Positions 17,665 to 25,764 of a DNA stretch of 64,000 nucleotides are shown piece after piece. Location: NCBI RefSeq assembly GCF_900112425.1, contig NZ_FOLP01000008.1, positions 186,001 to 250,000 of the forward strand, in the 5' to 3' direction. The position numbers and the translations under genes are program-made. The notes beneath the pieces are model-generated. The model was not told where the DNA came from. It saw only the letters and a list, made by a program, of their open reading frames with translations, and ran no database searches. How positions within the stretch are numbered: the stretch's first letter is position 1; every line of letters starts with the position of its first letter. The DNA is from Variovorax sp. OK212. Lineage in GTDB: Bacteria > Pseudomonadota > Gammaproteobacteria > Burkholderiales > Burkholderiaceae_C.

Positions 17665-18684
17665 TCAAGCCGCCGTGTGCGCCGCCGGGCCTTCGACGAA
17701 CACGTCGGAGTGGAAGTCGCCCGCATCGAGCCCGCGATGCTGCACCGCCGCTTCGCGCACCGCGTGCACCATCGCCGGTGAACCGCAGCAGTAGAGCTCG
17801 TGGCCGCGCAGGTCGGGGAATGCGGCCAGCAACGCCTGGTCGGGGCGGCCGGCGAAGTCTTCGCCCGAGGCTTCACCGCCGTCGCTCAGCGCCGCGATGA
17901 AGCGCATCTGCGGCCATTGCTTCTGCCAGCGCGCCACGGCCGCGCGCAGGTAGATGCCCTCGGCCTGCTGCGCGCCCCAGATCAGCGTGACGGGCCGGTC
18001 GACACGGCGCTTGAGCATGTCGTCGAGGATGGACTTCACCGGCGCGAACCCGGTGCCGCCGGCCACGAACACGACGGGCCGTGCCTGCTCTTCCTGCAGC
18101 GAGAACGCGCCGAAGGGCAATTCGATCTCCAGCAGGTCGCCGGGCACAAGCTGCGCCACGCGCGCGCTGAAAGCGCCGCCCTGCACGTGCCGCACATGCA
18201 GCGTGACCGCGTCGCTCTCGTGCGGCGCATTGGCCATCGAGTAGCTGCGCGTGCTGCCGTCGGCCAAGGCGACCTGCAGGTACTGGCCGGCGCTGAACTT
18301 CGCGCGCTGGCCCGCGGGCAGGCGCAGCTGCAGCACCGACACGTCGCTCGCAGCCAGCTGGTTGCGGTACACCTTGGCCGTGAAGCGCTTGCGCGCGGCC
18401 GGGTCGATGCGGCGCCATGACACGGGCGCGATCTGGAGGTCGCCGCGCGGCGCGCACATGCAGAACAGCACCTGGCCCGGCAGGCAGGTCTCGTTGACGA
18501 TCGCGCCGTTGCCGGCGGCGCCCACTTCGCCCTGCGTCACCGCGCCCGCGCAGTTGCCGCAGACGCCCTTGCGGCACGAATAGGGCAGCTCGATGCCGGC
18601 GCGCGCGGCGGCGTCGAGCACGCTCTCGTTGCCGGCGCAGTCGAAGGCGACGTCGCTGTTCGCGATCGCGATGCGGTGGCTCAT
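17665..18684 (-). CDS. tphA1: terephthalate 1,2-dioxygenase reductase component
   Basis: 339 residues. An N-terminal plant-type 2Fe-2S ferredoxin (CRKGVCGNCAG with a distal FCMC) is followed by an FAD domain (YSMANAPHES) and an NAD(P)H domain (VVFVAGGTGFAPVKSIL; ELYCCGSPAMV). This architecture passes electrons from NAD(P)H to a Rieske oxygenase. Its ATG overlaps the tphB stop by 4 bases, and it is last in an operon ordered C-A2-A3-B-A1, the same order as the Comamonas terephthalate operon. Confidence 0.88.
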   Translation of the reverse strand: MSHRIAIANSDVAFDCAGNESVLDAAARAGIELPYSCRKGVCGNCAGAVTQGEVGAAGNGAIVNETCLPGQVLFCMCAPRGDLQIAPVSWRRIDPAARKRFTAKVYRNQLAASDVSVLQLRLPAGQRAKFSAGQYLQVALADGSTRSYSMANAPHESDAVTLHVRHVQGGAFSARVAQLVPGDLLEIELPFGAFSLQEEQARPVVFVAGGTGFAPVKSILDDMLKRRVDRPVTLIWGAQQAEGIYLRAAVARWQKQWPQMRFIAALSDGGEASGEDFAGRPDQALLAAFPDLRGHELYCCGSPAMVHAVREAAVQHRGLDAGDFHSDVFVEGPAAHTAA

Positions 18685-19649
18685 GCGCGCACCTCCGCGC
18701 CGATGCCCGACAGCAATGCGATCGTTCGCAACACCGCTTGCGGATCGGCGATGCCGCGGCCCGCGATGTCCATCGCGCTGCCGTGGCCCACGCTCGACAG
18801 CAGCGCATCGCCGCCGATGCTGAGCGCGCTCGCCGCCTGCGGCGCGAGCAGCTTCACGGGAATGTGGCCCTGGTCGTGCAGCATCGCCACGTACAGGTCG
18901 TGCCCGCGCGTCGCCAGCAGCGTGTCGGCGCCGGCCGGTCCGTCGGCGCGCAGCCCTTCGGCGCGTACCGCTTCGACGCCGGGAACGACGATGGCCGCGT
19001 CCTCCGGCCCGAACAGCCCGCCCTCCGACGCATGCGGGTTGATGCCGAACACGCCGATGGACGGGTTTGCCACGCCCAGCATCGCGCAGGCCCGCGCACC
19101 CGCGCGGATCGCTTCGGCGACGAGCGCAGGCGTGAGCCGGTCGAGTGCGGTGCGCACGCTCTCGTGCAGCGTCGCATGCACGATGCGCAGCCCGCCGCCG
19201 ACCAGCATCAGGAACACGCGCTCCTCGGGCAGGCCGCACACGCGCGCAACCAGCGAGGGGTAGCCGCTGAAGGCAATGCCGGCCTGGTGGATGGCTGTTT
19301 CGTGGTGCGGGCAGGCCACCACCGCATCGACCTCGCCGCGGCGGCAGGCCTCGAGGGCGGCCGTGGCGCTGGCGACGGCCGAGGCGCCGGCTGCTGCGTC
19401 GATGCGGCCCGGCACGGCGGAACTCGCAGGCAGTTCACCGGCATCGACGAACGCCACCTCGCGCAGCAGCGCGGCAAGACCGAGCTGCGATGCCATCCGT
19501 TCGAGAACGCTGCCCGGTCCATAGAGCGTGATTCGCGCGCGTTCGTCGGCAGGCAACGCAGCCAGGGCCTTCAGCGCGATCTCCGGGCCGATGCCGTTCG
19601 GGTCGCCGGCCGCCAGCGCCAGCTTGCGCGGCGACGGATGCTTCGTCAC
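18681..19649 (-). CDS. tphB: PdxA-like dihydrodiol dehydrogenase, TphB type
   Basis: 322 residues of the PdxA/4-phosphohydroxythreonine dehydrogenase family. AGDPNGIGPEIALKAL starts the protein. Three metal-ligand regions are present: ACPHHETAIHQAG, GINPHASEGGLFG and AMLHDQGHIPVKLL. Inside a terephthalate operon this family member oxidises and decarboxylates the cis-dihydrodiol of terephthalate to protocatechuate. The GTG start overlaps the tphA3 stop (GTGA) and its stop overlaps the tphA1 start, so the genes are tightly coupled. A vitamin B6 role is unlikely in this context. Confidence 0.87.
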   Translation of the reverse strand: MTKHPSPRKLALAAGDPNGIGPEIALKALAALPADERARITLYGPGSVLERMASQLGLAALLREVAFVDAGELPASSAVPGRIDAAAGASAVASATAALEACRRGEVDAVVACPHHETAIHQAGIAFSGYPSLVARVCGLPEERVFLMLVGGGLRIVHATLHESVRTALDRLTPALVAEAIRAGARACAMLGVANPSIGVFGINPHASEGGLFGPEDAAIVVPGVEAVRAEGLRADGPAGADTLLATRGHDLYVAMLHDQGHIPVKLLAPQAASALSIGGDALLSSVGHGSAMDIAGRGIADPQAVLRTIALLSGIGAEVRA

Positions 19650-20113
19650 AGCGGCAGCGCCAGCAGGGTGTCGGTCACGGTGCTGTCGCACACGGCCACG
19701 CGCGACCGCAGCCGCAGCTGCCCGTCGCCTTGCCGCACGAAGCGGTCGTGGTAGCTGCCGGTGGCGAACAGCTCGGTCTGGCCGGTGGCCATGATGCGCG
19801 CCACCATGAAGGGCGTGCGCGCCTCGGCGCCGTCGCCCTCGGCCTTCAGCAGCAGCGGCATGCCCAGCAGGTGGCGGTAGCGCTGGCGTTCGTAGATGTT
19901 GGCTTCGCGCAGCGCGGCGATGCGGTCCTCGAGCATCGCGCGCGAGTCGGCATACACGATGCCGGCGGGCAGGCCCTCGCGTTCGTTCTCGACGTGGGTG
20001 ATGCGGTAGTGGCAGTCTTCGGTGAAGAAGCCCGGCCATTGCTCCAGCGCATCGCTGTCGATGGCGTCGGCATAGGCCGCGTTGAAGGCGCACAGCGCCA
20101 GCAGGTCGATCAT
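19646..20113 (-). CDS. tphA3: terephthalate 1,2-dioxygenase small subunit
   Basis: 155 residues, ring-hydroxylating dioxygenase beta subunit (cystatin-like fold, no metal). AIDSDALEQWPGFFTEDCHY, ALREANIYERQRYRH and the C-terminal VCDSTVTDTLLALPL agree closely with TphA3 of Comamonas as I remember it. It supports the hexameric oxygenase with TphA2. ATG 20113 lies 36 bases after the tphA2 stop. Confidence 0.88.
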   Translation of the reverse strand: MIDLLALCAFNAAYADAIDSDALEQWPGFFTEDCHYRITHVENEREGLPAGIVYADSRAMLEDRIAALREANIYERQRYRHLLGMPLLLKAEGDGAEARTPFMVARIMATGQTELFATGSYHDRFVRQGDGQLRLRSRVAVCDSTVTDTLLALPL

Positions 20114-20149
20114 GGTGGGGGTTCTCTTGTCTTCTTTTTTCTCTTGCGC

Positions 20150-21397
20150 TCAGGCGCCCATGTGCCGGCGGTAGGCCTTCCAGAAGCCGCGCACCGAGGC
20201 CTCGGTGGCGCGCCCTTCGCCGGACACCGCGTCGTCGCCGCCCATCTCGACGACGGCCTCGTGGTCGGCCGCGCCCGCGATGCCGCGCTGCACGAAGCCG
20301 CCGACCGCGCCGTCTTCCATCGAGATGAAGCCGGCCGGCCCCACCAGGTTCGACTGCTTGAGGCGCACGCGGCGCTGCTCCGGCGTGTCGTCGGTGTAGC
20401 CGATGTAGGTCCAGTTGAGCTCGGTGCGCGCCGTGCCCTTGGGCAGCACCTGCCGCACGGCCAGGCAGTTCTGGATCTGCTGCAGCACGAAGCCCGGGAA
20501 CACCGACAGGATCTGCAGCGTCACGCCGTCGTCGTACTCCTTGAAGCCCGCGAGCAGGCTCGGGTCCTTCAGGCGGTAGCGGTCGTTGTCGGAGCGCAGG
20601 GCCTGTTCCTTGTAAGAGGCGTCCTTCTCGGCGGCCGCGTCGATCATCGAATAGCTCACGTGGTGGCCGCCGCTCTCGTCGACGATCACGCCGCCCTTCT
20701 GCGACAGGCGGTTGAGCTCGAAGGTGGTGAAGAACAGGTGCAGCAGGCTTGCGTGGTAGCTGTCCTTCACGTTCTCGACGTACAGCTTCCAGTTGTTGGG
20801 CAGCGCCTGCGTGAAGCGGCCGATGACTTCCACCGGCTTGTGCAGCACGCGCTCGATGCGCTCGCGGATCTCGTCGCCGAGGTAGTCCTCGATCGAGGGC
20901 ACGTCTTCATTGAAGCTGCCGAACACCAGCCCGCAGAAGGTGGCGATGCGCAGCTTGCGCGGGCCGTGCGCTTCCTTGCAGAAGCTCGCGGGCATGCCGC
21001 CCTGGCCCTTCACGCCTTTCTCGAAGGCCACGCCCGTCAGGCCGCCCTGGCGGTTGTAGCTCCAGGCGTGGTACACGCACTGGAAGTTGTCGGTGCGCCC
21101 GGACTTTTCCAGCGCGATGAGCGCGCCGCGGTGCGCGCAGCGGTTCTCGAAGGCGTAGATCTCGCCGTCGTCGTCGCGCACCGCGACCACGGGCGTTTCG
21201 CCGGCGAAGGTGGTGCGGTAGCTGCCGCTGTCGGGCAGCTCGGCCTCCAGGCAGAGGTAGTTCCAGACCTCGCCGCGGAAGATGCGCGACTGCTCGTCGG
21301 CGGCGAGCTGCGCGTCGCTGTAGACCGCGAACGGAATGCGCGTCAGACCGGGGCCGGCCCAGTGGATGGCTTGGGTGGGGATGTCGTTGTTCGTCAT
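20150..21397 (-). CDS. tphA2: terephthalate 1,2-dioxygenase large (Rieske) subunit
   Basis: 415 residues. The Rieske 2Fe-2S ligands are in CAHRGALI (about 85) and CVYHAW (about 105). The catalytic iron His pair is in VKDSYHASLLH near residues 208-215. Stretches such as GVAFEKGVKGQGGMPASFCK and EDVPSIEDYLG match Comamonas TphA2 as I remember it, which makes terephthalate much more likely than other aromatic acids. It adds O2 across C1-C2 of terephthalate to give the cis-dihydrodiol. No other ATG close by competes with 21397. Confidence 0.9.
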   Translation of the reverse strand: MTNNDIPTQAIHWAGPGLTRIPFAVYSDAQLAADEQSRIFRGEVWNYLCLEAELPDSGSYRTTFAGETPVVAVRDDDGEIYAFENRCAHRGALIALEKSGRTDNFQCVYHAWSYNRQGGLTGVAFEKGVKGQGGMPASFCKEAHGPRKLRIATFCGLVFGSFNEDVPSIEDYLGDEIRERIERVLHKPVEVIGRFTQALPNNWKLYVENVKDSYHASLLHLFFTTFELNRLSQKGGVIVDESGGHHVSYSMIDAAAEKDASYKEQALRSDNDRYRLKDPSLLAGFKEYDDGVTLQILSVFPGFVLQQIQNCLAVRQVLPKGTARTELNWTYIGYTDDTPEQRRVRLKQSNLVGPAGFISMEDGAVGGFVQRGIAGAADHEAVVEMGGDDAVSGEGRATEASVRGFWKAYRRHMGA

Positions 21398-21420
21398 GGC
21401 ATGCGTGTGTGCTGGCGTGC

Positions 21421-22389
21421 TCACTCGAGCGTGACCTTGGCGCTCTGGATGACCTTGTTCCACTTCACGGTCTCGGCCTGGATGAACTGGCCGGTGCGCG
21501 CGCTGTCCCAGCCGCGCGGCTCGGCGCCCTGCTCGGCGAACTTCTGCTTCACGTCGGGCAGCGCCAGCGCGTTGGCCATGGCCTTCTGCGTGGCGTCGAC
21601 CGTGGCCGCGGGCGTGCCGGGCGGCGCGACCACCGCGAACCAGGTGACCGCGTTCATGTCGGGCAGCTTCTGTTCGGCGAAGGTGGGAACGTTGGGCAGG
21701 GCCTTGGAGCGCTGCTCGTCGGCCACCGCGAGGATGCGGACCTTGCCGGTGCGCTCGAACTGCAGCGACGAGGAAATGTTGTCGAAGAACACATCCACCT
21801 GCCCGCCGATCAGGTCGACCAGCGCGGGTGCGGTGCCCTTGTACGGCACGTGCGTCATGGTTGTGCCGGTGAGCTGCATGAACAGGCTGGCCGTCAGGTG
21901 CGAGGTGGTGCCGTTGCCCTGCGAGGCAAAGCTCACCTTGCCGGGGTTGGCCTTCAGGTAGGCGATGAACTCGGCCACGTTGCGCACCGGCAGCTTGGGG
22001 TTGACCACCAGCACGTTGGGCACGGTGGCCAGCACCGTCACCGGCACCCAGCGCGCGGGGTCGAAGGCGAGCTTCTTGTAGAGGTGCTGGTTGATGGCGA
22101 TGGGCGCGGGCGGCGACGCCAGCAGCGTCTTGCCGTCGGGCTCCGAGCGGTACACCACGTCGGCGCCGATGTTGCCGCCGGCGCCCGTGCGGTTCTCGAC
22201 CACCACGCCGCCGGGGTAGAGGTCGCGCAGCTTGTCGGCCACCACGCGCGGCAGGATGTCGGCGGTGCCGCCGGCGGGAAAGGGCACGACCAGGCGTGCC
22301 ACCTTGTTGTCGTTCTGGGCCTGGGCCTGAGTCATCAGGAAGGCGCAGGCAACCAGCGCCAGCGTGCGCCTGGCAGTGTCTTGGAACAT
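21421..22389 (-). CDS. tphC: terephthalate-binding TctC-type periplasmic protein
   Basis: 322 residues with a signal peptide ending at TQAQAQ. Bug/TctC motifs LVVPFPAGGTADILPR, NRTGAGGNIGAD and VPYKGTAPALVDLIGGQ are present. GGAGAC precedes the ATG. First gene of the catabolic operon, divergent from the IclR gene, as in Comamonas where TphC captures terephthalate for a TctAB-like membrane pair encoded elsewhere. No such pair is in this window either. The ligand is assigned from operon context. Confidence 0.82.
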   Translation of the reverse strand: MFQDTARRTLALVACAFLMTQAQAQNDNKVARLVVPFPAGGTADILPRVVADKLRDLYPGGVVVENRTGAGGNIGADVVYRSEPDGKTLLASPPAPIAINQHLYKKLAFDPARWVPVTVLATVPNVLVVNPKLPVRNVAEFIAYLKANPGKVSFASQGNGTTSHLTASLFMQLTGTTMTHVPYKGTAPALVDLIGGQVDVFFDNISSSLQFERTGKVRILAVADEQRSKALPNVPTFAEQKLPDMNAVTWFAVVAPPGTPAATVDATQKAMANALALPDVKQKFAEQGAEPRGWDSARTGQFIQAETVKWNKVIQSAKVTLE

Positions 22390-22462
22390 TTTTTGTCTCC
22401 GGGTTCTTTGTGCTTCGAGGGGATTTCAGTGTCCCTTTGCAGGCAGCGCGCAACAAGCTAGA

Positions 22463-22479
22463 TTTGCGCTATGCGCAAA
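22463..22479. promoter_or_regulatory. palindrome overlapping the tphR start codon, candidate TphR operator
   Basis: TTTGCGCTATGCGCAAA has 7-base perfect arms around TAT, and the tphR ATG (22471) is at its centre. IclR-family regulators bind short palindromes of this kind near their own start. The 81-base divergent gap holds no second clear copy. Binding here would repress tphR and could also affect tphC. Confidence 0.5.
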
Positions 22480-23271
22480 AACCAAGCCACCGTCCCCGGA
22501 GAAGAGAACGCCGCGCCCGACAAGAATTTCGTGGCCTCGCTGCAGAAGGGCCTCGACGTGCTGACCTGCTTCGGTCGCCAGCACAGCCGCGTCACGGTGT
22601 CGGAAGTGGCGCGGCTCACGCAGAGTTCGCCCGCATCCGCGCGGCGTTCGCTGCTCACGCTGCAGGCGCTGGGCTACCTGGAAAGCGACGGCAAGCGCTT
22701 CTGGATGCTGCCCAAGGCGTTGCTGGTGGCGCACGCGTACCTGGCCTCGCGGCCGACGCCGTCGATGGCGCAACCGCTGCTCGATGCGCTGTCGGAGCGC
22801 ACGCGCGAGTCGGCCTCGCTGGCCATGCTGCTGGAGGACGACGCGATCATCATCGCGCGCTCCACCGCGCGGCGCAGCCTGAGCACGGGGCTGGGCATCG
22901 GCTCGCGGCTGCCGGCCTACTGCGCGGCGCTGGGCCGCGTGCTGCTCGCGGGCATGCCGCCCGAGGAGGCCGCGCGGCGCGTGCGCGCCATGCCGCGGCC
23001 CAGCCTCACCGCGCGCACCGTCACCGATGCGGGCGAGGTGCTCGCGCTGATCGATCGCTGCCGCGAAGAGGGCTATGCGAGCAACGACGGCGAGCTGGAA
23101 CTCGGTGTGCGGTCGATGGCCGTGCCCGTGTTCGACCGCTCGGGGAAGGTGTTCGCGGCGATGAGCATCGCGGTGCGCGCGGAGCGCATGACGCTGGCCG
23201 AGGTGCGCGACACCTTCCTGCCTTCGCTGCGCAAGGCGAGCGGCAACCTGGCGCGGTTGCAGGCGGGATGA
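22471..23271 (+). CDS. tphR: IclR-family regulator of the terephthalate operon
   Basis: 266 residues. N-terminal winged HTH (FVASLQKGLDVLTCFGRQ; VSEVARLTQSSPASARRSLL) and a C-terminal IclR effector domain (PAYCAALGRVLLAG; GYASNDGELELGVRSMAVPV). Divergent from tphC with an 81-base shared gap, the same arrangement as tphR in Comamonas, where the regulator activates the operon with terephthalate. Its start codon sits within a perfect palindrome, suggesting autoregulation. Confidence 0.85.
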   Translation: MRKNQATVPGEENAAPDKNFVASLQKGLDVLTCFGRQHSRVTVSEVARLTQSSPASARRSLLTLQALGYLESDGKRFWMLPKALLVAHAYLASRPTPSMAQPLLDALSERTRESASLAMLLEDDAIIIARSTARRSLSTGLGIGSRLPAYCAALGRVLLAGMPPEEAARRVRAMPRPSLTARTVTDAGEVLALIDRCREEGYASNDGELELGVRSMAVPVFDRSGKVFAAMSIAVRAERMTLAEVRDTFLPSLRKASGNLARLQAG

Positions 23272-23358
23272 GTTGACGCGCAGCACCTGCTGCTGTGCAA
23301 CGCGATGGCCGGCCTGGTCGTGCCGCATGGCAAGCCGCTGTGCGACGGCGCCAATGAA

Positions 23359-23381
23359 AAAGCCCGCACGAGGCGGGCTTT
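23359..23381 (-). terminator. intrinsic terminator (probably bidirectional)
   Basis: AAAGCCCGC and GCGGGCTTT form a 9-bp stem with a 5-base loop. On the minus strand it is followed by TTTTT in total, so it best serves the short minus-strand ORF ending 35 bases away. On the plus strand it could also end tphR transcripts, but the T-run there is only three bases. Confidence 0.75.
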
Positions 23382-23415
23382 GGGAATGTGGTCGTGAACT
23401 CTTACGCGGTCCACG

Positions 23416-23484
23416 CTACGGCAAATTCTTTTGCATGAAGTCATTGTTGTTTTTCTCGTCGTAGTGACTTCGACGCGCTGGCAT
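23416..23484 (-). CDS. candidate 22-residue small protein, own promoter and terminator
   Basis: A 23-codon ORF beginning MPARRSHYDEK, continuing NNNDFMQK and ending in NLP then TAG. It is short, polar and rich in Asn, and its lysine and asparagine codons (AAA, AAT, AAC) depart from the GC-rich norm of the region. A TGTTACACT extended -10 element lies 53 bases upstream and a clean rho-independent terminator lies 35 bases downstream, so a short dedicated transcript of about 170 bases is predicted. No strong Shine-Dalgarno sequence is visible. It could be a real microprotein or a small RNA that happens to contain an ORF. I do not recognise the family. Confidence 0.45.
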   Translation of the reverse strand: MPARRSHYDEKNNNDFMQKNLP

Positions 23485-23536
23485 GAGATTCAGCTTGCCT
23501 GGCCAGGCAGCGCTCAGGATCCTTGAGCGACGCGAG

Positions 23537-23545
23537 AGTGTAACA
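23537..23545 (-). promoter_or_regulatory. extended -10 promoter element for the small minus-strand transcript
   Basis: On the minus strand TGTTACACT fits the extended -10 pattern TG-n-TAnAnT. The -35 region is weak, as expected of extended -10 promoters. It points at the 22-codon ORF and overlaps the leader of the divergent HTH gene. Confidence 0.4.
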
Positions 23546-23575
23546 GACTGGCCGCATCTGGGCGAGAATTCCCGG

Positions 23576-23836
23576 ATGGCTCAAGGCAAACGAATCTCCG
23601 TAGACATTGGCGACGACGCCATTCGCGCAATCAAGGACATGGGCGCCGCTGCGAAGCAGGCGCGCCTTGCCGCCGGCGAGGGCCAGGCCGCGGCCGCGGT
23701 GCGCCTGGGCGTCCACGTCCAGACGGTCGGGCGGATCGAGGCGGGCGAGCCCGGCGTGGCGATCGGCCATGTGATCGGCATGCTGGCGCTGTACGGCGTC
23801 ACCACGGAATTGCGCCGAGCCGGCCCGACGGCCTGA
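23576..23836 (+). CDS. small XRE/HipB-like helix-turn-helix protein
   Basis: 86 residues. The HTH runs through AAAKQARLAAGEGQAAAAVR and LGVHVQTVGRIEAGEPGVAI, an XRE fold whose recognition helix is VQTVGRIEAGE. No HipA-like kinase or toxin gene is adjacent, so it is a solitary regulator. ATG 23576 is chosen; a longer frame from 23483 would run through the promoter of the divergent small ORF. The target is unknown; the divergent 22-codon gene is the obvious candidate. Confidence 0.65.
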   Translation: MAQGKRISVDIGDDAIRAIKDMGAAAKQARLAAGEGQAAAAVRLGVHVQTVGRIEAGEPGVAIGHVIGMLALYGVTTELRRAGPTA

Positions 23837-24121
23837 GGGGCCAGGCCGGGGCGCAGCCCGAGCGCCGCGCCGCGTTGGCTCTGCTGTGCATGCAGTGTCA
23901 AAAGACATTGCGCCCGCCCACCACCGCGGGCTATGAAGAGTCCGCCTGTGGGAGACGGCCTACGTCAAGACGCGCCGTCCGGCATTTGCGGCGGGCCTTT
24001 TGCGAGGGCTGGCGCAGATACGATCCTCAACGTGAAACGCCACGTCAGAGCAAGCCGCATTCGCTCGTTCACGCAGCCTCGTCGTTTCACATGAACGACT
24101 CCAGAACTACAGAGGAATCCA
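23837..24121. other. intergenic leader of the stressosome operon
   Basis: 285 bases without a credible gene. It ends in AGAGGAATCC, the ribosome site of rsbR. A TACGAT hexamer near 24017 may be a -10 element. Short GC hairpins (for example GACGGC with GCCGTC near 23950-23980) are present but lack T-runs. Confidence 0.35.
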
Positions 24122-24985
24122 ATGAACAACGAATACCAGGCTTTGCTGGCCACCCTGCGCGACGACGAGAGCACCGTGGTGGAAGGCTGGCTCGATGAAG
24201 CCCGCATCAGCGAACCGGGCGTGCGCCGCAGCGCGCAGGCCGAGGCCACCGACATCCTGCGCCTGCTGCGCGAGGCCCTGCAGGCCGACGGCGACCCGGC
24301 GCGCTTCGAGGCGCCCGTGTGGACGCCGCTGCGCGACATGCTCGCCAACCTCTCGCGCACCCGCGCCGCCAAGGGCCAGTCTGCCGGCGAGACGAGCCTG
24401 TTCGTCCTGTCGCTCAAGAAGCCGCTGTTCGAGGCCCTGCAGCGCCGCATGGCCGCCGACCCGATTGCCATGAGCAGCGCGCTGTGGGCGCTGTCGACCA
24501 CGGCCGACAAGCTCGCGCAGCACACGGTCGGCACCTTCCAGCTGGCGCGCGAGGAAATCATCCGCCGGCAGCAGGAAGAGCTGCTCGAACTCTCCACCCC
24601 CGTCGTCAAGCTGTGGGACGGCGTGCTGGCGGTGCCGATGATCGGCGTGCTCGACAGCAGCCGCACGCAGATGGTCATGGAAGCCCTGCTGCAGAAGATC
24701 GTGGAAACAGGCTCCGAACTCGCCATCATCGACATCACCGGCGTGCCCACGGTCGACACGCTGGTGGCGCAGCACCTGCTGAAGACGGTCACGGCCATCC
24801 GGCTCATGGGCGCGGACTGCATCATCAGCGGCATCCGCCCGCAGATCGCGCAGACCATCGTGCACCTGGGCATCGACCTGCAGGGCGTGCAGACCAAGGC
24901 CACGCTGGCCGACGCGCTGTCGCTGGCGCTGAAGCAGACCGGCTGGCGCGTGTCGCGTTCGTCTGTAGTGTCTGCCGACGTCTGA
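24122..24985 (+). CDS. rsbR: RsbR-type stressosome sensor (RsbRD N-domain + STAS)
   Basis: 287 residues. The N-terminal half (LFVLSLKKPLFEALQRRMA region) matches the helical RsbRD-type sensor domain rather than the globin-like domain of Bacillus RsbRA. The C-terminal STAS domain begins near LSTPVVKLWDGVLAVPMIG; its GVPTVDTLVAQHL carries Thr213 at the RsbT-phosphorylated position. RsbR paralogues form the stressosome shell with RsbS. First gene of a six-gene operon, with AGAGGA before its ATG. Confidence 0.88.
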   Translation: MNNEYQALLATLRDDESTVVEGWLDEARISEPGVRRSAQAEATDILRLLREALQADGDPARFEAPVWTPLRDMLANLSRTRAAKGQSAGETSLFVLSLKKPLFEALQRRMAADPIAMSSALWALSTTADKLAQHTVGTFQLAREEIIRRQQEELLELSTPVVKLWDGVLAVPMIGVLDSSRTQMVMEALLQKIVETGSELAIIDITGVPTVDTLVAQHLLKTVTAIRLMGADCIISGIRPQIAQTIVHLGIDLQGVQTKATLADALSLALKQTGWRVSRSSVVSADV

Positions 24986-24995
24986 TCGGCACGCC

Positions 24996-25370
24996 ATGGA
25001 CCGCATTCCAATTCTTCGCATGGGCGAAACCCTGCTGGTGACCATCCAGGTCGACATGCAGGACCAGACCGCCCTCACGCTGCAGGACGACCTGGCCAAC
25101 CGCATCGCCGCGACGGGCGCCTCGGGCGTGATGATCGACATCTCGGCGCTGGAGATCGTCGACTCCTTCGTCGGGCGCATGCTCACCAGCATCTCGGGCA
25201 TTGCACGCATCCTCTCGGCCACCACGGTGGTGGTGGGCATGCAGCCGGCCGTGGCCATCACGCTGGTCGAGCTCGGCCTGTCGCTCGACGGGGTGAAAAC
25301 CGCCCTGAACGTCGAGCGCGGCATGGAGCTTCTCCGGCGCGCCCGGCTGGAGAACGCCCTTGGCCGCTGA
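24996..25370 (+). CDS. rsbS: RsbS-type stressosome scaffold (STAS)
   Basis: 124-residue single STAS domain. PILRMGETLLVTIQVDMQD opens it and ISALEIVDSFVGRML carries Ser57 at the position phosphorylated by RsbT. It begins 10 bases after rsbR. RsbS holds RsbT in the unstressed complex and releases it after phosphorylation. The length is that of the family. Confidence 0.9.
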   Translation: MDRIPILRMGETLLVTIQVDMQDQTALTLQDDLANRIAATGASGVMIDISALEIVDSFVGRMLTSISGIARILSATTVVVGMQPAVAITLVELGLSLDGVKTALNVERGMELLRRARLENALGR

Positions 25371-25764
25371 ACCCACCGGCACCCTGCCGCTGCTGAACGA
25401 GCAGAACATCGTCGCGAGCCGGCAGATGGTGCGCATGCTGTGCCAGGACCTGAAGCTCTCGCTGGTCGACCAGACCAAGATGATCACGGCCGCCAGCGAG
25501 CTGTCGCGCAACACGCTGATCCACGGCCGCGGCGGGCGCATGCACTGGGAGTTCGCCGAGCGCAACGGGCGGCGCGGCCTCGTGCTGCACTTCGAGGACG
25601 AAGGCCCCGGCATCGCGGACATCGCGCTGGCGCTCACCGACGGCTGGACCAGCGGCAACGGCATGGGCCTGGGCCTGCCGGGCAGCAAGCGCCTGGTGAA
25701 CGACTTCGAGCTCTCGTCGACGCCGGGCAAGGGCACTCGCGTGAGCATCACCAAGTGGAAGTAG
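25360..25764 (+). CDS. rsbT: RsbT-type serine/threonine kinase
   Basis: 134-residue GHKL ATPase kinase. The N box is in ASELSRNTLIHGRGG, the G1 box is FEDEGPGI and the G2-type box is GMGLGLPGSKRL. The TTG start at 25360 is supported by GGAG at 25349-25352 and by homology beginning at once; it overlaps rsbS by 11 bases. It phosphorylates RsbR and RsbS under stress and, once freed, should activate the next protein. Confidence 0.9.
   Translation: MAAEPTGTLPLLNEQNIVASRQMVRMLCQDLKLSLVDQTKMITAASELSRNTLIHGRGGRMHWEFAERNGRRGLVLHFEDEGPGIADIALALTDGWTSGNGMGLGLPGSKRLVNDFELSSTPGKGTRVSITKWK

Noticed and set aside
17503..17781. 92-residue plus-strand ORF near the end of tphA1
   Set aside because: Most of it is antisense to tphA1, and it has no ribosome site and an Arg-rich non-coding composition.
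18681..19649. Annotation as pyridoxine biosynthesis pdxA
   Set aside because: The gene overlaps tphA3 and tphA1 start and stop codons in a terephthalate operon, where the PdxA-like enzyme is the dihydrodiol dehydrogenase.
23483..23575. Longer N-terminus for the HTH protein
   Set aside because: The added stretch covers the minus-strand promoter-like element and reads as unstructured sequence. The HTH core fits a start at 23576.
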